Of a stretch of DNA of 64,000 nucleotides, positions 54,620 through 64,000 are shown piece by piece. The first letter of the stretch is position 1, and the number at the start of each line of letters is the position of its first letter. The DNA lies in contig VZQC01005070.1 in NCBI GenBank assembly GCA_009823505.1, positions 5,028,637 through 5,092,636 of the forward strand. The letters are read 5' to 3'. The notes under the pieces were generated by a model. The model did no database searches, was not told the origin of the DNA, and worked only from the letters and a program-made list of their open reading frames with translations. This DNA is from Rhizomys pruinosus. Taxonomy: Eukaryota; Chordata; Mammalia; Rodentia; Spalacidae. The translations under genes and the position numbers were made by a program.

Positions 54620-55790
54620 TTCATTCATTGAGAATAACAAATATATTTTGATCATATTCTAACCATTTCCCCATTTCTATGTCATTCCAATACTCCCTTC
54701 AAGATTATATTTTCCACTATTATTGTTATTTTTAATCTAATTTGTGTTCCCAAATGTTCTTGGGTATGAGTGCATCCACTGAATCTGGTTAAGATACCAG
54801 GCAACGGACTCTTAAAGGAAACTGAATGTCTCTCTCCAGGCAGCTATCAGTTACAAATAGATTCTCAGCTAGAACTGGGGCTTCTTGACCACCTCTCCCT
54901 CCACCACATTGGGCTTGCACAGGTCTTGCGCACACTGACTGTTACAAGTGTTAGGGGATCACATGTGCAACTGCACTGAGGTTTCCAGGCAGTTTTCATC
55001 TACCACTTCTGGCTCTTACGGTATTTCTGCCCTCTTTTCTACAATGATAAATGAGCCTTGGGAGGGGAGGTAATAATATAGGTGTCCCATTTAGGGCTGA
55101 TCATTCATCAGCCTGTTATTCTCTGCATGCTGACAAGTCATGAGATTTTATGTTAATCGCCATCTACTGCAAGAAAAAGTGTCTGTGATGATACTCAAGA
55201 GATGCAGTAATCTACAGATATAACTAATCGTTAATAGCTGGTTTAATACTTTGTTTAGCAGGGTGATAGCTGTAGGTTCTCCCCTATGGTCTACAATATG
55301 CCAAGCCACAGGTTCTAGGCCCTGATAATATTGACAGGTATGGGTTTCATCTTGTGAAGTGGATCTTAAATCCAATCAGAAGTTGGTTGTCTTCTCCCCT
55401 AACATTTGTGCCACTATTTCATACTAGTGTGTATATCTTACCAGGCTAGACAATAATATTGCTCTCAGAGTTTACAGCTGAGTAAAGTTCAGGTTTACTT
55501 TTCTCTTCTCTTAGTATGAACAGCAACATATAGTACTATGAAAGTTAGGCAGTAGAGATGAAGCTTCAAGGTCAGTACCAGCTTGATGACTCATTGTTTT
55601 TGTGCTATGACTCATGTATGTAGTGTCATCAGGAATAAAGTCTTGCCATCAAGCTCTGAACAGTGACCAAGAGCAATGGAAATAGCCAGTATTGTTTGAG
55701 GGTCTTAATAATATTACTGATCTAAATACTGTATTGTTTTTTGAAGTCTAAATATCACATACTGCTTGTAATTTTCCTAAACCTCTAACA
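54620..55790 (-). mobile_element. Lx-type L1 3' UTR
   Basis: Minus-strand order: TATTTTGATCATATTCTAAC, GAGTGCATCCACTGAATC, GACTCTTAAAGGAAACTGA, GCTATCAGTTACAAATAG, TGCACAGGTCTTGCGCACAC, GAGCCTTGGGAGGGGAGG, TAATCGCCATCTACTGCAAG, TAAATCCAATCAGAAGTTGG, CATCAGGAATAAAGTCTTGC. It is the same class as 14650-15930 in the opposite direction, and about 1.15 kb long. Confidence 0.8.
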
Positions 55791-55799
55791 CAGGTTTAG

Positions 55800-58180
55800 T
55801 CAGGGATATTAGCAAGCCTAGAGATCAGATATCTTATTTTATGACATGGTCCAATGGATCACTCCTATCAACTTCTTGAATTACTTAATGTATAGTTACC
55901 AAACTGGTGAGATGAAAACTTTGGCCCAGTATGAATGTCTGGACTTGTTATGATCATTGAAGTCCAAGATTTTGTTCTTAATAACTTTGCCACTAGGTGG
56001 AAACCTTTAAAAGATGATCACTGTAACTATTTCTAGTGCATCAGATTTAACTCTAACAAAAGGATGGCATGAGGGGTTTTAAATGTGTCATTTCCTCTGT
56101 TACAATTATAAGAACTCAGGGAGGGGCAGCTTATCATTTGATTTCAGTGTAGATGATCATTGAATATAGTTTCTGCACAGAACAGTATACATATGTTCCC
56201 GATTGAACTGAATTTCAGCCTGAAAGTATTTGGAAAAAACTTTTTCTTAACTTTTATCCATTTTGCATTTCTGTTGTTATATCTTAAGAATATTTTATTT
56301 TGTACTTTATACATAATAATCTTATTATATGGTTAGCATATTGAAACTGTTCACATCTGCTTGAAAGCTTCATTAAGCACTTAACTAGAACTTTGTTTGA
56401 TTTAGACCTTGCAGTACTTGGCACTCTATCTACCATGAAGTTGCCTGTTCATTCTCAGTGAGTTTCAACCCTAGAGAACCCAACACAAGCACCCTTGGCA
56501 GGGTGCAGTAGCATCTACTGCCATCTTTTCTGAGGAATCCCTGCATCTCCCATTATAAGATGCAAATAGCTTTCCTAAAGAGTTAAAAGAACGTGGCATT
56601 TATTCATTAATCTGAATCTAAAGTTGCTTGGATTTATTCCCTAATCAAAACATCACAAACTTTGATTTTAAAAGATGAAAATCACCAAAGCACTACAGTT
56701 ATGGAAGCAAGAAAAAGCCTACATTTCCAGATTATTTGAAGTTGTTTAGAAAACACTGTGAACTCTGTCTCTCACAAAACTGCCAAAACAACCACGTGCA
56801 CTGGGTTTTCACAACTTATGTGGGGGAGAGTTTGGCCCAGCTGATTCTCCCTTGCCAAGCCATGCTACTGAAAGTGTAATTAAAGCTAATAATTCCTAGT
56901 GTCTGAGAAGCATCTGGGGAAGAAGAGAGAATTGATCCCCGCAGCTGAGATTTGCACAGTTAACTTGTGGCATTCAGGAAAATTCTAGCCTGCTTCTCAA
57001 GCATCTGGTGTTAACTTCTGCTGACAGCAGGCACACAGATTTGATGGATCAGTACTGAATCTGGAATAGAAATATTATTTTCCCTCATGTACCCAGATCC
57101 CTTTCAGGATGTCTAATAAAGCTTTACTTTGGGGATGGGGTATATAAGCCATCTCTAACCATCCATTAATCTAATACTCCTTCAGGGGGAAATCTGTCAT
57201 ATTAAGTCTATGTGCAAATGTTGATTCAAATAGCCTAAGGGAAGAGAAGTTTTAAATGGCTTTAGAATTTAGAACTATGCTATTTAAGAACTATAAGGAT
57301 GTTTAGAGTTGAATATAATGAAGTTATTTTTCAAATGGGAAGGGAGAAATCTAGAAAAGTCAAGTTGTTTTCACAAAATTCAGATTTAGAATCCAGTTCT
57401 TTTGCATCTCTATCCAGAGAGTGTTCCTATTTCCATGGTCTATTACTTACATTCAGTTCTTCAAACCAAACTATATAAAAGCAATTCACATCCGATTACA
57501 AGTAATAAAAGAATGATAGAAGATGACGGAAGAGTTAACAAAGTGAAAGACATTGCTACAGAGGGCACATCACAGAGAATTAACCGAAATGGGATTTTTA
57601 CAGTAATATATGTATGGGTAATTATTGATATACATGTGGATTTAATTTTCAATATTATTCTAAAATGATTATGTACAAAGTGTTTATATGTATGAAAATC
57701 ACATTTTATGATAAAAATCAGTGCAACTATATTTCAATTTAAAATATAAAATGAATAATAAATTAAGGGGGAGCAGAGGTCTCCATTTGATGAGATTTGT
57801 CAGGAAACAAATAAACATAACTTATTGGCTTCTCTAAATTAAACAGTCTTTCACCTTTAAAATTTCAAATCAAAATTTCACTTGAGAAATATTCCAAAGT
57901 CACAGACATATTTTTATGCTTATAAAATATTAGATACAGAAAATGTTTAGATGAAACCATTACAAACTTCCATAGATATCTGCTAAGGATTTAATGTCTA
58001 TTTTGTTCAAAACTATATTCTGGTTAGTAGGAGAAAAACAATAGAAATAGAGCTTCAACTTAGCATAGGCTTTTAGATCCATCAGGGGACATGAAAAATA
58101 TTTTGTGTGAAATTCCTTATAACCCCTAAAATCATACCTTTCTGATGACTCTCTGACTGTTCTTTGTGACAGGTGCCATG
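55800..58180. other. Unique AT-rich sequence
   Basis: No repeats recognised over about 2.4 kb, the longest such stretch. It contains the TAAT-rich block at 56860-56900 listed as a finding. Confidence 0.4.
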
Positions 58181-58187
58181 AATTTTG

Positions 58188-58209
58188 TATTTTTTTTTTT
58201 TTTTTTTTG
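58188..58209 (+). repeat. Poly(T) tract
   Basis: About 20 T, not attached to any SINE that I can see. Confidence 0.9.
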
Positions 58210-58486
58210 GTAACCGGATTGTATCACATGAGAATCGCTTCACCTTGTAAAAGTTCACAAGAGTGGTGTCAGTGTTTAGATTCCTGTAGACAAGCCCTAC
58301 ATTTAATTGACGTGAATAAGTACTTCACTTCCAATTATCCCCATGTGAAGGAATGAAAAACAGAATAGGTGATAAGTAGGTCAAGGTCCATTGTCTACTT
58401 GACAGTACAAGCCAGCACTCAAAATAATTTTCTGAATCAAAATTAAATAAACTTCATAACATCACATTTTGCAAAGTTTAGAAGGA

Positions 58487-58488
<2 letters not shown>

Positions 58489-58530
<42 letters not shown>

Positions 58531-58540
58531 TATATATCCC
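58489..58540 (+). repeat. (TA)n microsatellite
   Basis: TA repeat with one TACACATA interruption. Confidence 0.95.
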
Positions 58541-58879
58541 CAAAATATATAGAAGGCAGAAAACTAAGCTTGTCATACTCTTGTGTTGATATAATTTGAT
58601 ATATGTCTTCAGAAGAATTTTATCAAAAGTTTAAATACTTACTTGGCAGCAGACACACAATAGTCAATTAGGGCCTTAGATAAAGAGTACTGTCATTTAA
58701 TGGTTTGGAAAATGTGAAGCCTCTGCACACACTATTTTTGGAAGATGAACTTTCTTTTCATCCTTAACTCTGTTCATGCTGTTCTTTGTTGGAATGGAAA
58801 TTTCTAGGAGAATGTTGTATTCACATTAAAAGTTCACATAAGAGAATGGTATATTCTTACATGAATGTAGTCTATTTTT

Positions 58880-59335
58880 CAAAACTTTATTTCTACTATA
58901 GTATAGAAACAAATACTAAAATTTATCTGGAAAGGCACAAAACCTGGAATAAGTAAATCAACTTTGAAAGTAAGACAAATATGAGGAGAATCAACGTATC
59001 CACCTTTTACTGATATTTTTCGGTTACATGACTCAAGATGTGAGCTATCAGTGGAAAGACGGACATATGATTCAATGCAAAATTATAGAGTACAAAAATT
59101 AACAGAAATAAATAAGCTTAATCAATTTTGGATGAAGCTGTTCAACAGAGGAAGTACACAAAAATATAGACAATGAAAAATAATTTAATATTCATAAGTC
59201 TCAAAACCTATGTAAAATTTAAATCAAAAATTGATCTCAAATTTAAAATATAAAAATAAAAGTTTAAAACTGCTAAAAACAAAATTATGTGCCCAACTTT
59301 AAGGAGAGTTATCATTTGGATTCAAAAGTATATTC
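58880..59335 (+). mobile_element. Ancient L1 ORF2 fragment
   Basis: AATTTATCTGGAAAGGCACA, AACCTGGAATAAGTAAATCA and GGAAAGACGGACATATGATT resemble the region downstream of the reverse transcriptase. Heavily decayed. Confidence 0.55.
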
Positions 59336-59336
59336 T

Positions 59337-59577
59337 GGGGGTTGGAGAGATGGCTCAGTGGTTAAGAACATTGGCTGCTCTTGTAGAGGATGAGGGGTTG
59401 AATTGCTAACACCCCCACCAGGGTAGTTAAAATCACCCATAACTTCAGTTCCAGGTGATCCATTACCCTCTCCTAATCTCCACAGGTATTACATACATGG
59501 ATGAACTTACATAAATGGATGCAAAGCACCCATACACATACACATAAACTAAAAATAAACAAATAAATAAAAATTCA
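59337..59577 (+). mobile_element. B2-like SINE
   Basis: GGGGTTGGAGAGATGGCTCA, GAGGGGTTGAATTGCTAACA, CTTCAGTTCCAGGTGATCC, tail AAAATAAACAAATAAATAAA. Confidence 0.88.
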
Positions 59578-59579
59578 CA

Positions 59580-59770
59580 AGTATGCTCTAGAAAAAAAAA
59601 AGAAAATGCACTTCTTCAAAAATCAAATGATTTGCTCTGAAACAGAAGCCATTAAAAGGTTAAAAATGCAAGCATTCCCTTATACCCCAATGAGAAGCAA
59701 CAAGTATCACCACAAGAGAAATTTGAAAAGGAGTCAACAAAAATTATAGGAAAATATAAAGAATTCCTAA
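59580..59770 (+). mobile_element. Ancient L1 fragment
   Basis: A-rich ORF2-like sequence (CTTATACCCCAATGAGAAGC); low confidence. Confidence 0.35.
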
Positions 59771-59774
59771 TCCT

Positions 59775-59885
59775 GGTCCAATGGTACGTACCTTTAATCC
59801 TAGAAGCCAGGAGTCAGAGGCAGGTGGATTTCTGTGAGATCTGGGCCACCCGGGGCTACTGGGAGTCTCTGTCTCATAAATCATA
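59775..59885 (+). mobile_element. Decayed B1 SINE
   Basis: TGGTCCAATGGTACGTACCT, CAGAGGCAGGTGGATTTCTG, GGAGTCTCTGTCTCATAAAT. Confidence 0.75.
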
Positions 59886-60770
59886 CACACTGGAGGAAAG
59901 GCAGCACCTTCAACAACTAATGATGGGAAAAACTAGATTTCCACATGTAGGGGAATGAAATAAGACCCATTTATCACCCTGCAAAAAAGTGAACTCAGAG
60001 TGGATCAAAAACCTCGTTGTAAACCTGAAATACTGGAAATAGTAGAAGAAAACATGAGTAAGTGCCATACAAGATAAAGGTACAGGAAATGGCTCTCTAA
60101 TTCTTACATTAGTCACTGATGAATTAAGATCAACAAAAGACAAATGGGACATCATTAAATTCAACCTCTTCTGTAGAGCAAAAGAAACAACCAATCTAGT
60201 GAAAAGGAAGTTCACAGAATGGGAGAGAATCTTTAGCAGCTACAAATCTGTCAGGATTAATATCCATAATATACAAAGAACTTAGAAAATAAAAGAATCA
60301 GGAAAACAAATGAATCAATTGAAATATGGGCTATAGATCTGAGGTTAGATTTCCCAAAGGAAGAAACAAAAATGGCTAAGAATTATCTTAAAATATTCAA
60401 CATCCCTAGGAAAATGTAAGTTAAAACTATTTTAAGATTTCATCTCACACAAACAAGAATGGGTAAGTTCTAGAGAACAAATGATACCAAATGCTAGCAA
60501 GGATGCCCAAAAAGGGGAAGCCTCCTTCAGAACTGGCAGGATTGCAAACTGCTGCTACAACTGGAACAGAAAAATCAAAACTAAAAATAATCTATAGTAT
60601 CATCCAATTATACAGCTCCCAAAGCTACCACAGAGATTCTAGCTCAGCCATGTTTGTGACTACTATTTTTACAGCAACCTGGACATCAGAAAAAATTTGA
60701 ATATCCAATTGATTAATAGATAATGAAAATGTGGTGTGCAAACACAATAATGTCCAGGATAGATGATGTA
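59886..60770 (+). pseudogene. Old L1 ORF2 C-terminus
   Basis: GGAGGAAAGGCAGCACCTTC, GTGGATCAAAAACCTCG, AATGGGACATCATTAAATTC, AATGGCTAAGAATTATCTTA and AAATGATACCAAATGCTAGC follow ORF2 order; frameshifted throughout. The 101-codon minus-strand frame across it is a shadow. Confidence 0.75.
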
Positions 60771-60924
60771 ATTTTAATTTTAAAGGTAATCATTCCTGTG
60801 TATATCAAAGACATGACCAGCATCTACAACAAGAGTAATGGTCATCCATTATTTTATGTTTATTTATCACTTTCCTTCACTTTAAAGTCCACTTCATAAT
60901 TTTCCCTAAATTAGAAGATTTAAA

Positions 60925-61146
60925 AAAATTTTTTTATTTATTTTTTATGTGTATGCGTGTACTGTCTGCATGCAGGTCTGTGCACCCATGTCGTGCAATG
61001 CCGCGGAGGTCAGAAGTGGGTGTCCGGTTCCCCTGGAACTGGAGTTAAAGACGGTTCTCAGCTGCCATGTGGATGCTGGGGATCGAACCCGGGTTCTCTG
61101 CAAGAGCAGTCGGTGCTCTTAACCGCTAGGCCATCTCTCCAGCCCC
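60925..61146 (-). mobile_element. B2-like SINE, young
   Basis: Minus strand; GGGATCGAACCCGGG (B box), CTAGGCCATCTCTCCAGCCC head, single CTGGAACTGGAGTTAAAGA. Most CpGs retained. Confidence 0.95.
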
Positions 61147-61224
61147 AGACATGTTTTATAGTTATTAATGATAGTTTGTGTGATGTTTGATAGTTTTTGT
61201 TGCTTATCTTAAGATATCTTGCCC

Positions 61225-61870
61225 TATGGATGTGGGGCCCTTAACATTTATCCCAGCACCCGGGACACATAAGCAAAAAGATCTCTGTGAGACTGAGGCC
61301 AGTCCAGTCCACATCTGTCTGGATTAATATGCATAATATACAAAGAACTCAAAAAACAAAGAATCCAGGGCAGCAAGGGTTACACAGTGAAACTCAAAAA
61401 GCTAAAACCTCACAATAGCAAGGAGCTGGAACCAACCCAAATGCCCCTCAACCGATGAGTGGATAGAGAAAATGTGGTACATCTACACAATGGAGTCCTA
61501 TGCAGCAGTAAAGAACTCCATTGAGCTTTACAGGAAAATGGCTGGAGCTAGAGGACATCATGCTGAGTGAAGTAACACAGTCCCAGAAAAACAAACGAAG
61601 AATGATATCCCTCATCTGTGGATGCTAGCGCCAATTACCTAGTTGTAAGTATTTCTTGTGCATGGCCCTTTGAGCTTTTGTCCAAAGCAGTTGGGAGTGA
61701 TGCATATTGGAAACAACAACAACAACAACAACAGAAAGGACTGCATCAAAGAACTGACTGAAACTGAACTTCTTCTCAAAACAGTCAACTTCCTCATGGA
61801 GAATATTGAGAAAGACTGAGAAAGAGATGAAAAGCATGTCTGGCAGAATGCAATAAAAAAAAAAAAAGCT
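61225..61870 (+). pseudogene. L1 3' end: ORF2 C-terminus, short 3' UTR and poly(A)
   Basis: A B1-like fragment at 61228-61310 leads into rearranged ORF2 sequence. From 61410 it is clean: CACAATAGCAAGGAGCTGGA, AATGTGGTACATCTACACAA, GAAGTAACACAGTCCCAG. The 3' UTR of about 260 bp has (AAC)n at 61713-61731, TGGCAGAATGCAATAAAA and a 13-A tail at 61854-61867. This shorter 3' UTR lacks the G-rich block. Confidence 0.85.
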
Positions 61871-61982
61871 AAAACCAAAACCCAAACAATCAAAGATATA
61901 TTGACTTTTATAAAATTTACCTAATTCTGATTATTTATTAGCCTAGTTTCTACCTTCATCAGTTGGTACTATTTTCTTTCCA

Positions 61983-62190
61983 AAGCCAATGTTTTATTGA
62001 AGCTCTGTACATTTTATACAAAATTACAAATCAAATCTAGACCCGTGTCTCCCTCCTTGTGGCCCACCCCACCAGAGCTCATGCATTCTGCCAAACAGTT
62101 TTTCATCTTTTTTTTCAGTCTCTCTCAAAATTCTCAATGCAGAGATTTATTGTTTTGAGCAGAAGTTCACCATTTCAGTCAGTTCTTTGT
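61983..62190 (-). mobile_element. L1 3' UTR fragment
   Basis: AATGTTTTATTGAAGCTCTG (terminus), CCCACCCCACCAGAGC (complement of the G-rich block), TCATGCATTCTGCCAAAC and CATTTCAGTCAGTTCTTTG. It lies tail-to-tail with the L1 at 61225. Confidence 0.8.
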
Positions 62191-62199
62191 CAGTTGGTA

Positions 62200-62750
62200 C
62201 TATTTTTGATATATCTTCTTTTCCTAACTCTCTCTTAAAGTTATACATAGGCATCCCTATTAATAATATATTTTGCTTGAATAAATGTGTTTCATTGCAA
62301 ACCACATATTTTGCACTTAATTCATTCTTTATTGGCTAGGTTTTTAGGGATCTAATGTTATGAAATCCAAGTTTTACAATAACTTTAAGAAAAGCATGCA
62401 AAATTGATAAACAACTCTAAATCACTCTTCATAAAACCTAGTACAACTCTAACATGGAGAAGAAATTACCTTGAATTAATTGTATTAGAAGTAACTTACT
62501 TAAGGCATTTTGTTCAAAGACTTTCAAACTTATCAGGGGGTCAGATAATTTTTAATTATGTGGGAATGTATTCTTTGTGACATTAATATTTACATAACAC
62601 ATATGAACTCCATCTTCTACAAGCAGGTCCCAACATCCTCTCCACTGTTGTACCAAAGAAAATAATTGAGTCTTGTATTATCAAGTACTGCTTGACATTA
62701 TTTCAGAATCAATTGATGTATAATTTTTCTGAAAACTTTTTAAAAATTAT
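62200..62750. other. Unique AT-rich sequence
   Basis: Nothing recognised. Confidence 0.4.
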
Positions 62751-62756
62751 ATTTTG

Positions 62757-62990
62757 AGGCTAGAGAGATGGCTCAGTGGTCAAGAACACTGGTTGCTCTT
62801 ACATAGTCCCGAGTTCAGTTCCTAGCACTTATATGTCATCCACCAGCTGTCCATAACTCCAGTTCCAAAGGATCTGACACTCTCTCTGACTTCTTCAGGC
62901 ATTGCACAACATGGGTGCACCCACCTACATGCATGCATTATACTCATACACAGAAAATGAAAAATAACAAAAATTAAAATAAAATAGAAT
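62757..62990 (+). mobile_element. B2-like SINE
   Basis: GAGGCTAGAGAGATGGCTCA, GTCCCGAGTTCAGTTCCTAG, ACTCCAGTTCCAAAGGATCT, ACATGGGTGCACCCACC. Confidence 0.9.
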
Positions 62991-62999
62991 TAAAATTTA

Positions 63000-63950
63000 G
63001 GCAAGTAACGGTAGTTCATTTAATGGCCATGCTTAGATTCTGTATACATCATGAATCCTCATCAACCTGTGTCTATGTGCCTCTTGGGGATCTCCAACAA
63101 ATGTCCAAATTCTGGCTTAAAAAAATCAGTCAAAATGATAATTCAGACAGGCTAGAGATGCTCCTATTTAATATGTTTGAAATGTAAAACAAACATAGTA
63201 GATCTGGAAACATTTTGCTCTCTAAGCTGGGGTAATAGTATAATATTTTTCTTTCATGAAAACCATTGCCACAAAAACCTCTCCAGCAGCAATTCATAGA
63301 TTGTATTATATGCTAATTGAGAATTATCATCCTATTCAAAAAGTGACAGAAATGTTCCCAGGGTTCATGCTAATTACAATGAATTACACTGAAAGGTAAA
63401 CTTCTCTCTCCTGCAGTTGTCTGATTTTCACTTACTGCATTGTCCTGGTATCTAAGACTTGAACAAAGCATATGACATATAGTAAGTTTGGTTTCCAAAT
63501 ATGCACTTAAATTAGGAAACCCAGTAAGGTTTGATAAAAGGACTGTTTTCTGTCAAAGAGTGTAGATTTTACATTGCTTTTCAGTACAATGCAAAATGTC
63601 TGTGAGGTGCCCCTGGGCAGGAACTCTTTATTAACCAGCTATCAAACTTAACTGGAGTAACCCCTAGGAAATCTTCACTAAACAAACAGAAGCCAGTCAA
63701 TTCTTGGGAGATGCTTGCTAAAATCAGTGCAGCTCAGCCACTGAAATCAGGAAAGACTAATTCCTAAGCTTGTCTAAATCCCATTTTCTTACACCTGTTA
63801 GGGCGCATTATTATGCAAAATGAAGTTTCCTTTTAACTTTTTTTTAAAGCTCTGTATACTCCACTCCTTTTTATAGATTTAAAAAAAAAAGATGCTGTTG
63901 TAATTTTCAGGAAACTGTCAATAAACTGTATATGATAAAAAGAATGCTGA
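63000..63950. other. Unique sequence
   Basis: No repeat recognised. An octamer-like ATTATGCAAAATGA lies at about 63810. Confidence 0.4.
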
Positions 63951-63953
63951 GTT

Positions 63954-64000
63954 GGGCTGGAGAGAGGGCTTAAATATTGATAATATTGTTGGAACTTCTC
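63954..64000 (+). mobile_element. Start of a SINE, cut by the window end
   Basis: GGGCTGGAGAGAGGGCTTAA is a B2-like head. Confidence 0.7.

Noticed and set aside
59910..60215. 101-codon minus-strand frame
   Set aside because: Antisense shadow of decayed L1 ORF2.

Overview
This window is noncoding DNA from a rodent, most likely a muroid, and about half of it is recognisable transposon sequence. The evidence is dozens of B1 (7SL-derived) and B2-like (tRNA-derived) SINEs, a B4A-type SINE, L1 elements with rodent-type ORF2 and several kinds of 3' UTR including the long Lx type, and older mammalian repeats (MLT1-type LTR, MER5A-like DNA transposon, MIR). The B2-like family differs from my recollection of mouse B2, so I do not think this is Mus, but I cannot name the species. 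I found no exon, RNA gene or protein gene that I can support. Every long reading frame I could explain is a decayed L1 segment, a SINE or a microsatellite.

Layout. 1-7490: an older L1 piece (ORF1 and the start of ORF2), then a nearly complete but decayed younger L1. The younger L1 is interrupted by a 1.06-kb composite insertion and a chimeric SINE. 7500-9690: two minus-strand L1 3' ends followed by a plus-strand L1 ORF2 3' half. 9690-11690: unclassified sequence ending in a separate copy of the LTR-like module found inside the composite insertion. 11700-13450: mostly unique, with a GC-richer island at 12400-12780. 13930-15930: an old L1 with an Lx-type 3' UTR. 15977-30352: a 7.2-kb unit present twice in direct tandem. 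30360-33265: old L1, SINEs and simple repeats. 33267-40534: a contig that is almost a perfect inverted repeat of itself. 40536-45760: SINEs, a MIR and a long GATA tract. 45763-48481: a 1.36-kb direct repeat split by a single N. 48600-64000: SINEs, an MLT1-type LTR, an Lx 3' UTR, an RMER-type repeat, an unidentified pair of reading frames at 52004-52503, old L1s, and several kilobases of unique AT-rich DNA.

The three large duplications deserve caution. Single N characters lie at 33266, 40535 and 47127. Two of them coincide to the base with duplication edges. The copies differ by small indels and a few substitutions. This pattern fits unmerged contig ends, fold-back reads or retained haplotypes better than biology, although the 7.2-kb tandem has no N and could be real.

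The best candidate for something new is a composite retroelement: an LTR-like module of about 0.9 kb fused to an L1 3' UTR tail. It appears as a fused unit at 4307-5366 with target-site duplications, again as a 5'-truncated copy at 1669-1945, and as the module alone at 10814-11690. A second lineage marker is a B2-like SINE subfamily carrying a 17-bp internal tandem duplication.
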